A stretch of 64,000 nt of DNA from Apostichopus japonicus (GCF_037975245.1 NC_092568.1:38890631-38954630); one strand, 5' to 3'. Shown: positions 20,545-35,100, counted from the stretch's first letter. Notes: generated from the sequence alone by a model not told the origin. Made by a program: numbers and translations.

Positions 20545-21904
20545 ATATATATTTGCCTTTTGGCAATTTATCAAGCTTTGGTATTTCTGAAGACAAAGCT
20601 ATGGCTGAATCGATCCACAAAATGCTGGAATTTTTCTGCCACCTAATTACCTTACTTACCATATGCATACAAAAGAAACCCCTAATATTAGAAAAGACAA
20701 TATAACAAGAGATTGCACCTCTAACTGAAACCGAAACAACGAAGTTAGATAATTTGATGAATTTGGGATATTTGATGATTTTGTATACAACGAAATTCGC
20801 TGATAGTATTACCCTTTGGCAGTTTAACAAGTTTTGGTATTTCTGAATACAATAGTTATGGTTAAATAGGTTCTCGGAATGTCTGATAGACAGAAAACAG
20901 GGAGCTTCACTTTCAGTTTCAGTGTCAGTTTATATTCTCCACATCACCTCAGTGAAGTATAAGAGACCATTTACACGGTACATTTCAAATTTCAATAACA
21001 ATCCAGAGATTAACAAAATTACAAATAACATATAACTGAAGAACAAAAGGGAGTAAAAAGAAAAAAAAGAATGACACACGTTCTTTCAACGATTGGTCTG
21101 AATAGTTTGAGAGTAGAAAGAGGGGGGGGGGGGAAGGGGAAGACTTGAGAAAAGTCTAAAACTGAAGCCGGTGCATTAGTGACTATTATATGAGTCTCTA
21201 GCATATTTTGAATCACCTTTGATGACCTACATTATGTTTTGTATGTTTGAGCATGTGCGCTTCACTTTTGTTATACACGAGTCGTGGCTGGGATTCCGTT
21301 GGTGGGGGGGGGGTTGCAATTAGCGGAGGCATAATGATTGGGGCAATATACCATTATCCCCCCCCCCCCCACCACCACCACCAACAACTACCACCACTGC
21401 CGAAATCATGTCATCATTTTATCACTTTTTTGAGGGAAATGAGCTTTAGGATCAATCAGTCTTATAGTTCATGTTTTTTCATATAATATCACATTTTGCA
21501 CTGCTTTGCTTATCACTTTTTCTTTAATCGTCTTTTTTTTTTGTCGCATTGACAACGCTGCTGGTAACAATTGATACTATCTTGCTAGTTTGATGAAGCA
21601 AACTGGCGGTGAGCTAATTTTTCATTTTGTTTCTTATGCAAATTTTGCCAGCGAGGGCATACATCATATATTGATCTCATATCCCTACATGTTATGTATA
21701 TAGGGAGATGAGATATTGTACTTCACCCCAAAACCAGAAGTATAAGGAAGTGTATGTGTATGTGACATTTGCTCGTAAGCACTCCAACTTCAGAAGGATA
21801 ACTAGTGAAATTTCATATTTGGTGAGTAGGCTCTCCTTAGTTAGAACTGGTTTGGGTTTGTTGTTGGTTTCATAGTCAAAAGTCATTCGAGATCAATGAA
21901 ATTG
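20545..21904. other. Unassigned stretch
   Basis: Contains the second, diverged copy of the 20.4-kb repeat (20690-20850), G-runs near 21121 and 21303, and a CCA-rich tract at 21358-21392. No gene recognised. Confidence 0.45.
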
Positions 21905-22406
21905 AGGCGGATCAAAAATTTATACAAACACATGGAAATTAACCCTTTTGCTTTGATGTTTTTAAATAATTAAGGGTCATTTTATGCAATTTGGTGATAT
22001 CTGGTGAGTATCCAATATGAAAGAACAAAAAGATATTTTCCGCTTGAATAGTGGGGGGGGGGGAGCATACTTCAGCCCCTCCATCTCAAGAGGGTTTGGG
22101 GAATTTTTAACAACGTCAAGAAGAGTGTTGAAAATTTAAATCTAAATTCATGCATAGTAGTAGTGAAGTTTAAGCACTAGCGGTTCACACCGGGCCTGTG
22201 TGACCTTGTTAGTGAGAAAACAACTAGTTATTGTGATGGTCGGTGGAAAGAAGTTTTACTGATGAACATTATACGTTTCGTCCTTTCTAAAAAAAAGTTT
22301 TTGTTTGGGTATTTTTATAATACTACACAACTCGCATTGGGGGTGGGGGTGGGGGAGACCACGTGCCCCCAGGCCCACCAAGACCCCCCCCTTGGCGACG
22401 ACACTG
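21905..22406. mobile_element. hAT-type non-autonomous element, second long copy
   Basis: Homologous to 16208-16820: shared blocks 'ttaacccttttgctttgatg', 'agtgaagtttaag', 'ccttgttagtgagaaaacaa' and 'gatgaacattatacgtttcg'. The right end is TTGGCGACGACACTG at 22392-22406. The left boundary is uncertain, because the order of two internal blocks differs from the 16-kb copy. Confidence 0.6.
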
Positions 22407-22433
22407 GTTACTCAACACACACATTATTGACCA

Positions 22434-23760
22434 ATATTTTTACAATACGAATCATATATTTCCTCTGGTGTTATTCTCGATGACCTTTTAGATCATTTCC
22501 CGATTTTCTGCATTTCTGATTTTGAATTGCCTGAGCATGGCCGATGGACGAAATTGTATACGTTTGGCCCACCAGGCTGGAATTGATCAATTTACCGAAG
22601 CTATTTCTCAAATTGACTGGACTAATGTCCCAGCGTGTCCCGATATAAATTTGGCCTACAGTCTCTATATCGAACTTTTTCATGAAAATTACATTAATTT
22701 ATTCCACATCGTTACTGCTCAAACTCCCCAACCTAGGAAAGCATCATACTCCTGAGAACAAAGCTGCATATGACAGATTCAGAAACAAACTAACAACTGT
22801 TTTTCGTATTGCTAAGTTTAATTACTATCTTAAAGAATTTATTAATCAAATTATAAAGGGAACATTGAACGCCACACTGTCTTGCTTGGGTGTATAATTC
22901 GTAAGAGTAATTATATTAACGAACTTAATAAACCTGGTAAGAGTATCTCTGATATCGATGTTATTTGCAATATTGTCAAAGATTACTTTGTAAGTATTGG
23001 ACGAACTATAGACCAAGAGTAACTATAGACCAATTTCTGTCCTACCGGCCTTTAAAAAAAAAATTGAAAGAATTGTATACAATAGCTTGTGTTGTTTCTG
23101 ACAACCTGTGATATTATTCATAAAAATCAGTATGGATTCCTTCCAGGAAAATCCACGACTCACGCTTTGATCACCTTTGTTTACAGTATTATTAGTGCCT
23201 TTGAAAGTAATAAGTTCTCATGTGGTAACTTTCTTGACCTTTCGAAAGCTTTCGACACGCCTGATCATAACATTCATTTATACAAGTTGTATCATCATGG
23301 TATTAGAGGAATTGATTAAGCTGGTTCTTCTAACAGACATTGCGTGTCAGTTTTTCCAATTCTAAGTTACATGTCCGTACTATTAACACCTCTGACCCTC
23401 AGGGGTCTATTCTTGGACCTGTACTGTTCCTGATCTACATGAATGACCTTCCCTTATCATTGTCATTGTTACTACACCAGAGCTATAGTTCTGATTACAC
23501 CATGCCTTTTGATATTGTTATCTAGTTATGCGTTTCCCCTTTTCTTTCTGTTTAATTTTTTGTCCTTTATTCTGTTTAACCGTATTGTCCTTTTCCAGTG
23601 ATGGACATGTTTTTTTTTCTCTCTGTAAATGGGATTCACATCCCGCAAGCTTTTAGTAGCTCCTCCTTGTGTAATCCCCTCAACCATTTATCATGTTTTA
23701 AGTCTCTAGTCTGAACACATCACTGTAAATTCTTTGAAATGAAGTTGAAGTGAATTGAAA
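22434..23760 (+). mobile_element. Decayed non-LTR retrotransposon (LINE) fragment
   Basis: The translation shows the end of an AP endonuclease (SSGVILDDLLDHFPIFCIS), the linker, then reverse-transcriptase blocks: YGFLPGKSTTHALITF, a palm-like block FLDLSKAFDTPDHN (about 23233-23274) and PQGSILGPVLFLIYMNDLP. Several frameshifts and stops break it, and the sequence passes abruptly from the fingers/palm region to an AT-rich 3' UTR that ends in a GAAGTTGAAGTGAATTGAA tail near 23760. The catalytic FxDD block is missing. CR1/jockey-like by motif style (inference). Confidence 0.8.
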
Positions 23761-24869
23761 AATGTCTGGAACAGATCCAGCTCAGTCAGTCATTCGACGT
23801 CTGATTTGTAGCATGGAGGTAAAAACAGACCTCCATGTTTGTAGCAAGTACAAACTTGCATTATTCGACCATGATTATTGAGAAGATTCTTTCAGGTGCA
23901 AATACTTTTCACTTCCAAAAATTGAGCAATTAAATAATAGCCTCTGTTCCCCCGATATGGAGTTTTCGTTAACTTAAAGGAGTAGTTATCTGACAACGTG
24001 ATTATACATGCGCAATGCCAATGTCCATCTATGTAAACATGGTACAGTTTGCTTGTATAAAGTGTTAAACATGCATTTTATCAGCATCACAGAAACGGCA
24101 ATTAGGAATTTAGTAGATTCAGCTCTGTAAAAAAAGCAAAATTAACGTTGTTTCGCATTCTATGAACTATTGAATTTCATCTTAGAAACTTGGTTCAGTT
24201 GTGACGGCTACCGTGAGAAAACCGCAACACTTGCGAATATGGGCTCAATGCTTGATGCTGCTATACCAGTATTGCAAGATTGAATTTAGTGTATAGTCCA
24301 TGAAATAAAAGCGTATGAGGGAATCCTGAAAGACAATAATGAAACACAACGTAAATGTTTTGTCAAACAGCGCCCCTAACTTTACAAGTTGTTCACTAGC
24401 ATATGACTTAGGATATATATGTGATGTACGATCAACTTTAGAGAACCATACTGTACGTACCAATCGTAGTTCTGCATAGAAGGTATTTACTGTGTATGGT
24501 GTCTCGTTATCACAGAGAGCTGAAATACGATATAAAATAGTTCAGAGTCAGTTTGTGTAGTCGAGTGGTCTAAAAGTCGGACAAGTAAGTACCTTTGAAT
24601 AGAACGATATGATTTTCCCTACAAGTGTGACGCTCACGGTACAAACCAAGGCAGTAATAACCCCATTCCGCGAGAATAGTGTTGCTGCTAGCCTTAGCAC
24701 TCCTACAGTAGTCCTACTAGTACTAGTGCTAGTATACTAGCCTAGCAGTAGTTTCTGTTTCTGTTAGGTACTCGTTTAAAACCCCTCTCGGGTATCACAA
24801 CGAGGATGTTGGTACGCAGCTTAGCAGTGCTAGTAACAATGCGTGGGCAATCTTGTTTTAAACACCTCA
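23761..24869. other. Unassigned stretch
   Basis: A small hairpin (arms CATGGAGGT and ACCTCCATG, about 23812-23840) lies just past the LINE tail. Otherwise no exon or repeat boundary is recognised. Confidence 0.4.
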
Positions 24870-26046
24870 AGACTAGGGCTCTCCTTAACGGCCAAGGATT
24901 GCATATTCCAGTCTTTTATAATCCTAGGATAGAAAAGCATGATGATTATGTGGAATTTGAGTAAAGCGGCCACACCTCCCCTGGTTTCAAGAAGGGATTA
25001 GTCTCGTTTGGGACTGCAACTAGGCCATTAATAATTTAATAAAGAAGCATGAGTCTGGCCCTTTTCCTTCTTTCTATGAAGGGTTCCCAATTCAAAGTCT
25101 TTAAGATCTCAGTGACGCTGGATTGCCTACGGAAATCATGAATTACAAAACGTGCTGTCTCCCTTTGAATTTTTTTCTATTTTTTCTTGGTCTGAGACCT
25201 TATAAGGGTCCCAAATCTGAGCTGCATATTCAAGAGCAGAACGACACATAGACATACTGTATATAAGCCAATTCCTGTAATTCTGGTGGGTAAGAGTGCA
25301 AATTCATATTCAGTAAGCCAAGGGTTCTACTGGTAATAGAGAATATCTTATTAATATGTGTAGAGAAAGATAAATTGTCACTAAACAGGATACCAAGATA
25401 AGGTTGCCCAGTGATGCACTCCAATATTTGATTGTATATGGAGTAAAAAAACACAGATTTTGCACCCCTATGCTTTATAGACATCATGAAGCATTTAGAG
25501 GGATTGAATTTCATGTCGCAAAGTGTAGCCCAGGATTCAAGAGCCTTCAGATCTTTCTGGAGGATGAGATGATCGTCAAAGCATCATCCGCAAATAAACG
25601 AAGTTGCGATTAAATGTGATAAGTAATATCCTTTATATAGCATAAGAACAGAACTGGGCCAAGACAGGTGCCTTGAGGGACACCTGAGAGAACAGGAGCG
25701 GATGTTGATGATATTCCATCGATAACCACACTTTAGTTTGGGATCTGTGTGACAAGAAAATATTGATCCAACAGGAGAGATCTCCCCGAATTCCATAATG
25801 GCCGATCTTGGCCAGCAATTTATGATGAGAAACTACATCAAATGCGTTAGAGAAGTCAAGAATATTTATATTAACCTGGGTATTCTTATCATAATAGTGA
25901 TCTAAATCTGAAATAGTCATGAGAAGCTGAGTAGTACACGAACGACTCCTTCTAGAACCATGTTGTAGGTCTGTTAAAATGGCATGATTGTCCAAATGAT
26001 CCATGATGTGTTTCACCACTATATTCCAAGATTTGACGAAAATCAA
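24870..26046 (-). mobile_element. 5'-truncated LINE, reverse-transcriptase half, minus strand
   Basis: Reading leftwards: fingers/palm (ILDFSNAFDVVSHHKLLAKI), then thumb-side blocks, a catalytic LFADDAL motif in a shifted frame near 25590, MKFNPSKC, YLGILFSDNLSFSTHINKI, then the C-terminal RSALEYAAQIWDPYKV and LNWEPFIERRKRARL blocks and PRIIKDWN near 24920. It is broken by several frameshifts. The set of blocks is typical of jockey/CR1-type LINEs. Orientation is opposite to the LINE at 22.4-23.8 kb, and the two are distinct families. Confidence 0.85.
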
Positions 26047-28388
26047 ACTTACACTTTACCAAAATCATTTTGTTAACTCCTTGTACAAACCATTATAATG
26101 TTGAAAATATGACAATTGCCTGAATATGACTAATTGGCATGTGAAGTAGCTGAAAATCTCGAAATTGGAATATCAATTCATGAGGGATTTTGTACGTGTT
26201 AATGGTGTTCGTTTTGCAAGTAAGTATGACAAAATGTAATGTTGCTAACCCATTTCAGACAAGTTTTCCTTAAACCATTCCATCACATTTTATCTAGATA
26301 AGGCATGCCAGTAACCTTCAGTCCATGCTCACCTCAATTTACTACAGTAACAATTCACCTTCCTCTTTCAACATTCGACTACATCGCTGCAACATTGTTT
26401 ACTCCTTGGTGGTCAGGACTGAATTAGAAGCTGTTAGTCAAAGCTGCCCTGGCTACCTGGGCATGAGGATGTGCTTTTATCTTGAGTAAGTTCAGTTAAT
26501 TAATTTTGTTAGTATTGTAATTTTGCTTTGCTCAAAGCGTGTGAGCTAGCGACTTTCCAATTAAACTGACAAAGTGCTTTCTACTTGAGCTGTTTTCCAT
26601 GTATTCTTTGGGTTTCTTGCCTTTTGGAACCTTAGCTGGCTGGGCCTTGTGACAGTAATCTACAGTATTGACCATCAAATTAAATTTCTGTTAATCAGCT
26701 AGTCATATCAAAATAATTTTGTAACAAATACATACTGAGGAGAAATAAATATTGGGGTTACAAACTGATCAACAATTGTTTAGACAGTAATGGGTGCATG
26801 GCCTACTGTACTGCTGTAAATAACTGAATAGGACATAATTATGGTCAGTTTGGTCACCAAAAAGCTACTAACTTGAGGTACAGCATCTCTTCATATGAAT
26901 CCACCTACTTGGAATATTATGATTCTAGTTGGAATATTATGATTCTACATCTCCCAATCTAAGCTTAGTCATTTCAAGTCTCAATGTGTATTTGCCAGAT
27001 TTTAACTTTGACCTAAAGTTCCAGCTTACTGCCCTGAAAGCTCAGTGAAAATAACACTGTTCCATGGATGCAATTTTCATATTAATAATCATTATTTTAT
27101 TGAGTTATCTGTCATTAAACATTTTGAGCTAAATAAAATTCACCAGCTTTTATAACAAGTCCGTAGATTCTACAAACTGCAATCAAAATATGCAAGCCAC
27201 ACCCAACAGATCATGTGCCAATCAAATCTCTCTGTTTTGTTTACGACCATTAGGTCTAGGACTTTCTTTCACTTTCATGGCTAGCCTGTGTTATGTCCAT
27301 ACTCTTGAACAGTATCTTTCTTTCGGTCTTACTGATGTTGCTTGCAAAATTGTGTCATTTCCTTCCATTGCAAAGAATAAACAGCTGTTTTCAGACATTT
27401 CCTCTGTGAAATTGGGTAAAAAAAGTGGACAATTCGAGTATACAGTATAGGTTACATTTGTGTTATGAGCATGCTGATATGGGGGTCGCAGTGATTTATC
27501 GGTAAATCGTTCTTGCCATAAGGGCAACAGAAAATAAATTTCTTTCTTTTCGATTGCTTTTCTCCATTAAACCCACTTAGTCAGAGTGCAATTTAGAATA
27601 AGAAACTTTGAATCTGCTTCAGAAGTTTTGTTTTCCAAAATTCATCAGCAAGTTACAAGTATTGAGACTTTTAAAGAATTTTCACACTGTTCTATCCACA
27701 CGTGACATATTCTCATGAAATCTTTAAAGAAATTTATAAAATGTCTTGGTGATGAGAATTGATTCTAATAATGTTTGGTGCTATTTCTACATCTCCTCTC
27801 TCAACTATTCCTTAGTCAACATCTACTGACAATAGGGTATCATGCTCTTTATGGTTTTCATTCTCAATGTAAGGGGACTGGGGTTGAGGGTGGATCAAGT
27901 AGTTTTGCTTTTTGTGTGCCAGCTCTGTCTCAGGTGACATTTCTCAACAGTACAAATTTATATAACTTGATCATTATGCTAATTATGTATCATGGAATGG
28001 GAAAGTCCTGCACTTTTCTAGTTTGGAGATGTTGCATGGGATGAACTATTGCATTAACAATGACCTCATTTTGAGTTCGATACATGAAAGGCTTTAGTTA
28101 AGACGGTGTAGCGACCATGCAAGATAAGGCTCAGTACTTCAGGTATTGTATTTATATGTTTGTAAATGCTGTACAAATATTGTCGACAGGAATAAACATT
28201 TTCAGTTTGAAATGCTGAAATTGAAATTTTTGTCAGAAAAGGTTTCAGCAGTTAGGAATGCAATGTAAATGTAGTAACATTTGGAATTTGTCATGTTCAG
28301 TTAAACTATAAGAAAAGATTTGGTATATTGTCTGGTTGCCTGCTTTGAGCCAGGAGTAATGTTGTATACATTTACTTTCCATTTACAG
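26047..28388. other. Intergenic sequence or 5' UTR intron of the methyltransferase gene
   Basis: The acceptor at 28388 implies an upstream non-coding exon. Good donors on the plus strand occur at about 26220 (GCAA|GTAAGTATG) and 26483 (TTGA|GTAAGT); either could end it. No other feature recognised. Confidence 0.35.
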
Positions 28389-28408
28389 CTCATCAAAGGC
28401 CAGCCACG

Positions 28409-28531
28409 ATGACTTCTGGTGCTGGACCTAGACTCTTTGAGGCCGCTTCACATGCCAAGCTGTACAGCAAATTCAGACCAACATACCCCAAAAGCGTGAT
28501 GCAGAAAATTCTGTCATTCTTGTTGGAAAAG
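28409..28531 (+). CDS. Methyltransferase coding exon 1
   Basis: Residues 1-41, with the typical N-terminal FEAASHAKLYSKFRPTYP block. An acceptor ATTTACAG ends at 28388, so the exon starts at 28389 with 20 bases of 5' UTR. Donor AAG|GTTAGT, phase 0. Confidence 0.88.
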
Positions 28532-31500
28532 GTTAGTGATGTATTACTCAAGTAAGTTAAGGTATTCATATGCAGAATAACCAAGAGATAAATAATCCTG
28601 TTATTTTACCTGTTGAAAGAGAAAAATCATTCATTAATTTCAATAGGTTTAGGATGTAAATTCAATATGGCTAATTCCTTCTTCCAAATTGATTGAAACA
28701 TTTCTCTGTGATGTTCTTTACCGATCTCATCGGCCAGTTATAAATTTAAATACGTTTTACTTTTTGCCGAGATTGGATTTTAAGACTGTTTTCTTGAATA
28801 CATTCTGTTCCTTTCAAGTTTCCTTGTAAATAAACACACGACTCACTCATAATTGCGTTACGATTTTACTTTTTGCTTTTTCCATTATTCATCTCAAGGT
28901 TTATTATGCATATTTGTCTACTCTTTATGTTTTTCGTATTGTAGCATTCCGCCCCTTTGGAATTGGCAGTAGACATTGGCTGTGGATCGGGTCAGAGTTC
29001 AAGATCCCTCACTCCTCATTTCAAGCAAGTCGTTGGACTCGACGTCAGCCAAGTTCAAATATCTCAGGCTCAGAGTAAATCGGTGGAAGAAAATCTCACT
29101 TACAGGTTAGAAGAAAATTGGATGCGTTCGTTTTGTGACTAGAGTATGTTCAAAATAACTGCTTTCCTTGTGAAAATTATTTTGGAGAACAGTATTAAAG
29201 ATAATTAGTTGTGATGTATTTTTCTTAAGATCTGTATCCAGGTATAGGGTTACCATACAATGTTGCTTGTTCTATATGTCTATTAATGCATCAGATGTGC
29301 TTCTAGCAAATGACCCCCAAAAAATTAGCAATTAATGTTAAATTTTAAGCAGCTCTTTGAACTAAATATCCAGTACAAGTAAGCAGGCACTAAAATTCCT
29401 TCAAATGTTATTTATCTAGCTCGGCCAATCAAGTTACATTTCATTAATGAAGAAAAGTCAATGGTTTGGTAACAATCTTTGATGTTTACTTTGCAAGTGA
29501 TTAGTTCTAATTTTAACAAGTGTCTGAACAATGAATTATTTGACATGTAATGTAACGGAATCATTACCTGTTCGATAACGACAGAGAATTTACAATGATG
29601 TATTAGTTTGATAAAATGCCATGTGTATTAGTCCTCAGGTTTGGTGAAATACTTGGCAAACAAATTCAAAAAGTTAAACCTATTTTCTTTGCATCCTGTT
29701 GAACTTGTCATCATATTAGGTTGTGTGATTTTATACTTCCTTAAAAATGGTTTGTAAATGGTTGGCTAAGTATTGGTTCTTTTGGAAAAATAGTTTCTAA
29801 TCTTGCAGTGCAATCTGTTAATAACTAGTTAATAATTGAGCCAGGCAGATGAGCTACGGAATCATGTGAACCCTACTGTAGGATACAAAATATCTAAGAA
29901 ACAGATGTAAACTGCCATTTCAAAACCATGTGAACCCTAGGATACAACATCTCTACAAAATGGATGTGAATTGCTTTAAATCTGAGATGTCTTTTAGCCT
30001 TAAACCATGTGAACCCTACAATACAACATCTCTGTATAATGGATGTGAACTTCTTTGAATCATAGATGTGAACAGCCTTACAGTAAGTCATGTGAACCCA
30101 AGGATACATAATATCTAAGAATCAGATGCAAACTCCCTTTTATAAACCATGTAAACCCTAAGATAAAACATCTCTACAAGTTGGATGTGAACAGCCTTAA
30201 ATCATGGATGTGAACAGCCTTACAGCAAGTCATGTGAACCAAGGATACCAAATATCAAAGAAACAGATGTGAACTGCCGTTGCCCCTGTGAACTCTAAGA
30301 TACAACATCTCTACAAACTGGACGTGAACTGCCTAAAATCATGGATGTGAACAGCCTTACAGTAAGTCATGTGAACCAAGGATACCAAATATCAAAGAAA
30401 CAGATCTATGTGAACTGCCTTTGACCATGTAAACTCTAAGATACAACGTCTCTACAAATTGGAGGTGAACTGCCTAACATCATGGATGTGTACACTAAGT
30501 CATGTGAACCTTAGGATACCAAATATCAAAGAAACAGATGTGAACTGCCTTTGACCATGTGAATCTAGGATACAACAGCTCTACAAATTGGATGTGAACT
30601 GCCTAAAATCATGGATGTGTACAGTAAGTCATGTGAACCCTAGGATACCAAATATCAAAGAAACAGATGTGAACTGCCTTTGACCATATGAGCTCAAAGA
30701 TACAACGTCTCTACAAATTAGACATGAACTGCCTAAAATTATGGATGTGTAAATTAAGTCATGTGAACCCTAGGATACCAAATATCAAAGAAACAGATTT
30801 GAACTGCCTTGGACCATGTGAACTCTAAAACACAACAGCTCTACAAATTGGACGTGAACTGCCTAATATCATGGATGTGTACAGTAAGCCATGTGAACCC
30901 AAGGATACCAAATATATCAAAGAAACAGATCTATGTGAACTCCCTGAAACCATGTGAACCCTAAGATACAACATCTCTACAAATTGGACTAGAACTGCCT
31001 AACATCATGGATGTGTAAAGTAAGCCATGTGAACCCAAGGATACCAAATATCAAAGAAACAGATCTATGTGAACTCCCTGAAACCATGTGAACCCTAAGA
31101 TACAACATCTCTTCAAAATGGATGTGAATTGCCTTAAATCATGGATGTGAACAGCCATTTAGTAAGTCGTCAGAACTTCCTTGAAGCTGAGATTTGCCTT
31201 TCTTTTCTGAATATGCATCATTTTTACCAAGCTTATTCATATTTTCAAAGTAATCAAATACCCCCACCAATGTAACTAATTAATCGATGTGATAATAAGC
31301 TGTTGGGGTATTCCAAATTACAGAGGTTTATTATTAACCCACTACAAGATAGTTTGTGACCCACAAAGTTAATCCAATGTTTCAATATCTAGATCTTGCA
31401 GGTTTATGGCTAATGATATCACCTTGCTGGACTAAAGAAACATATATATGTTTGAAGGTGTTGTATAACTCTCCACATGCACTTATGATATGGTACGAGC

Positions 31501-32062
31501 AGACTGTTCAATTCATCATCCGGATAGTGCAACATCATAAAACTTTATTACCAGGTTGGACAATCATGCTAAAATGGCTGCTGAGAAATCTTCACGTGGA
31601 GGCTTATTGTATGCCTTTGATTGACTTGGTAGTGAAAATAAAAAAAAACAAATCTGATATTGTAAAGGAAAACTTGCAAACATGAAGTTGACTATTTAAT
31701 GTCTGCTCTGGAGTCTGTTTGATCTTGATTTTATTTCTTGTCATGTAGGCAGGGTAGCGCAGAGGAAATTCCATTCTCAGACCATTCGATAGATTTGATA
31801 ACTTGTGCTCAGTCCCTACACTGGTTTAATGCCGACAAGTTCTATAAGGAAGCCTCAAGGACCCTGAAACATCAAGGATGTGTAGCTGTGTATGGGTATG
31901 GCGTCAACCTTCCGTATGTACCAGATGAAGGTATACAAACATCCATGCATCAGGAATACCTAAAGGTACCTAGCCAGTTGATTTCAACTTCATGGACAGC
32001 CAGGGCATACAAATAAACCTATATTGTATATATATATATATATATATATATAAACCTATATC

Positions 32063-32101
<39 letters not shown>

Positions 32102-32106
32102 CCTAT

Positions 32107-32160
<54 letters not shown>

Positions 32161-35100
32161 TTGATAGTTTCTTGTGGAAAGTCTTCGCAAGCATTGCTAA
32201 TTGCTATACGATTTTTAATATAGTGTTGCATAATAAAGAAAAATTCATCATGAAAGTTACACACTTAAATCGATGGAAACTTTCAAGATTGGCTTTCTAG
32301 ATTTGCTGTTTTGAATCAATAAATCTCATAAAGATTTGCTTCATGTTTCATGGTTTTCACACGGTCTGAAGAAAACACAGCAAAAGTGGGGAAAAGGGAA
32401 AAAACCCTCTTTCTGTTGTTTTGAAAGTCCATGAATTTTGGAGTGAAGTCTGGAAACAGTGAGGAAAATCTTTCTTTTTCTTTTGGAGCAATTCTTAATT
32501 TCATGGCTACTTATGGAAGGTTTTGTTTTCCACAAAGAGAACATCTTTCGTCCTGAGTTTTTTACTTTTGGTGATACGTTCACCCGCGATTTTGTAATTT
32601 TCCGTAAAACTCTGCAATTCATGGTAGATGTTAGCATACATTTTACAAGAGTTACAGTTGTTAGTCCTAACATACAGCAGGTGGGATATCATTAATGTCC
32701 TTATTATTGTATTGGTTTCGCAGTAAACTGTTAAAAACATAGTCTGGTTATGAAAATTTCTGGATTTTTGATTTGTTGCAAAGGGAAGGAAGTTTTCTTT
32801 GCATGCTGACTTTGTGTCACTTTTGACCAAAAATATTTATAATAAGGAATATTTACACATCATTGAATACCACATTAACAGAGTTCTACGTGGTAACAGC
32901 CAGTTTTGGTTGCTCCTTAAGGACTTTGTTAAATCCTTGGTATACAATCTTTCTTACTTGGTAACCCAAATTGTCACCTCATAAATTTGCAATCTGGGGG
33001 GGGGGGGGATTTTGTGGACTGGGCAAAGGGATACAGAGGGGGAAGTACCTCCCTCCCTCCCCTGAAATTGAGAAACTTTTATGTCGTTTCGAGTGCTAAG
33101 TTGCAAAATGGTTACACAATATTTTGTAACTTTTGATGTAATTGGTGTTCAACATTTGTTTTGGACTTTCTTTTTCTCACAAATATCCTGCATTTTCTTG
33201 CTTTCATTTCCAATTTTTTTTGGCAATCATCCAAAATTTTCTGGCAATCCTAAAAACAGTTGTGCTCCCCACTTAGATTATCAGGGAGTTAAATAACCAT
33301 TTAGTCTGATAAAGGAAATTTTGTTTGTCAAAAAACTGGATGAAATCTTTCATTTTTGGCTGGATTGAAGCTTATACCTCATTTCAGAGACAATGATGGG
33401 ATTGCAGTAAATTAAGAAAACACATCTTGTTTTCAGACAGTTTGTTTTCTTGACGAGAATTAGTCCATTAACCATAGGTTGCATTTTTCAGCTCTCTTGA
33501 CCTCAACTTACTGAAACTTTATCTCTTCAGCAAACAGACTGGTTAGTTTGGAAGAGTTGATTTGTTCACACCTTGCCATGTCTGTCTTGATCTGATCTGA
33601 TAGCGATTCGGCTACTAGCTGTGTGAAGAGTTGCATAATAGAAGAAAAGGCAGCTCAACTAAGGTGCGAAAAGATAGGACTGATCACTCAGCTAACCAAC
33701 TGGAAAAAAAAAACTGCTGTTCAGTACAAACGGCGGGTTTTTGGATGCAACCTATAGCTAATGGACACTTTCGTGGCATGTTTCTAAAATAGTGGTATAT
33801 GATACCACTGGCTCGTGGCGTATGCATCAGAAATCGCACCTTGTGAAGGATGTTTGGGTTGGGTGGCAGCAATTCCAGTATGTTACAAACATTCTACACA
33901 CAGGTAGTTTGAACTGCCGTCACAAAATTCCCAATGTCAAACTTTTACTCTATATAAGGTCACTTAGGTTTTAATTGAGGAACTGGATCGCAGCGGGTGT
34001 ATGATGGCAAATTATTTTATTAAAAATGAAAGCTGGTATTTCTCTTAGGGCCGGAACTAATTATGTTGTTCCGAGAACTAGGACGATTCAGACCTTCGGT
34101 GATCGGGCATTTTCTGTGGCAGGTCCAAGGGAGAGGAACAGCTTACCCACTGAAATTCAGTCGTGTTGTTCCTTCACGAGTTTTAGGAGCAAACTTAAAA
34201 CACATCTGTTCCAGGTTGCATTTCACTAGTACTGTTTTAGGGTGTGGTTGTGTTTTTTGTAAAGGGCCACTGCATATAGTTTCTATAGAAGTGAGGGCTA
34301 TAGAAATGCTATTATTATTATGATTATTGTTATGATGTTGTGATAATGCATTATATTTATAAAACAATTCGGAGGGCTTTTCCATCAATAATTTCTTTGT
34401 TCTCATATTTCCTCCGTGAAATTGTAATAAATTTAGAATATTTGTTAAGCTGTCTTTGTACTCAAGATGTCTGTCAAAAGAGAAGTTGCTCTGAGCATAT
34501 TTCCTTTGTCTTGTAGACAATGAAAAAATTAAAAGACATTTTCAATTTCACCAAACTTTATACATATCTTTTGAAACAGAGTGATCTGTCTGGATATGGT
34601 TTTCACATTTTCGTCGGGCAACATTTTTGTTTGTTTTATCTCTTGATAGATTTACAAGGATATTTTAGGGCCTCACTGGGATAAACGGAGATATCATGTT
34701 GATAATCTGTACTGTAACATCCAGGTACCATTCAGAGAATCTAAGAGGTAAGGGTTCTTACTTTGAGTAAATCTTATGTTTATTTATTAGTATAATTATA
34801 TACTGTAACATATTAATAATTAATAATTGTTTACTATGCAATGCAGGTCCATCCAAGATCATTTCAAGTAAAGCAGAACATTTGGGAAAAAAAGGATGTT
34901 AATTTGCAATTTTGCCTTAGATATGTGATTTATATTTATGAAGCATTTTTCTCTCTAACCTGTCTCAACTGAAAATCATGCACTCCAGGTTACCTTCTTT
35001 GGTGAATTTTTGTTTAAATTTTTTTGACACTTCCCCCACCCCCTCCTTCCCCTCCCTCCACCCACTGCCCCTGACAAACTTCAGGGTCAATGGCACTTCA

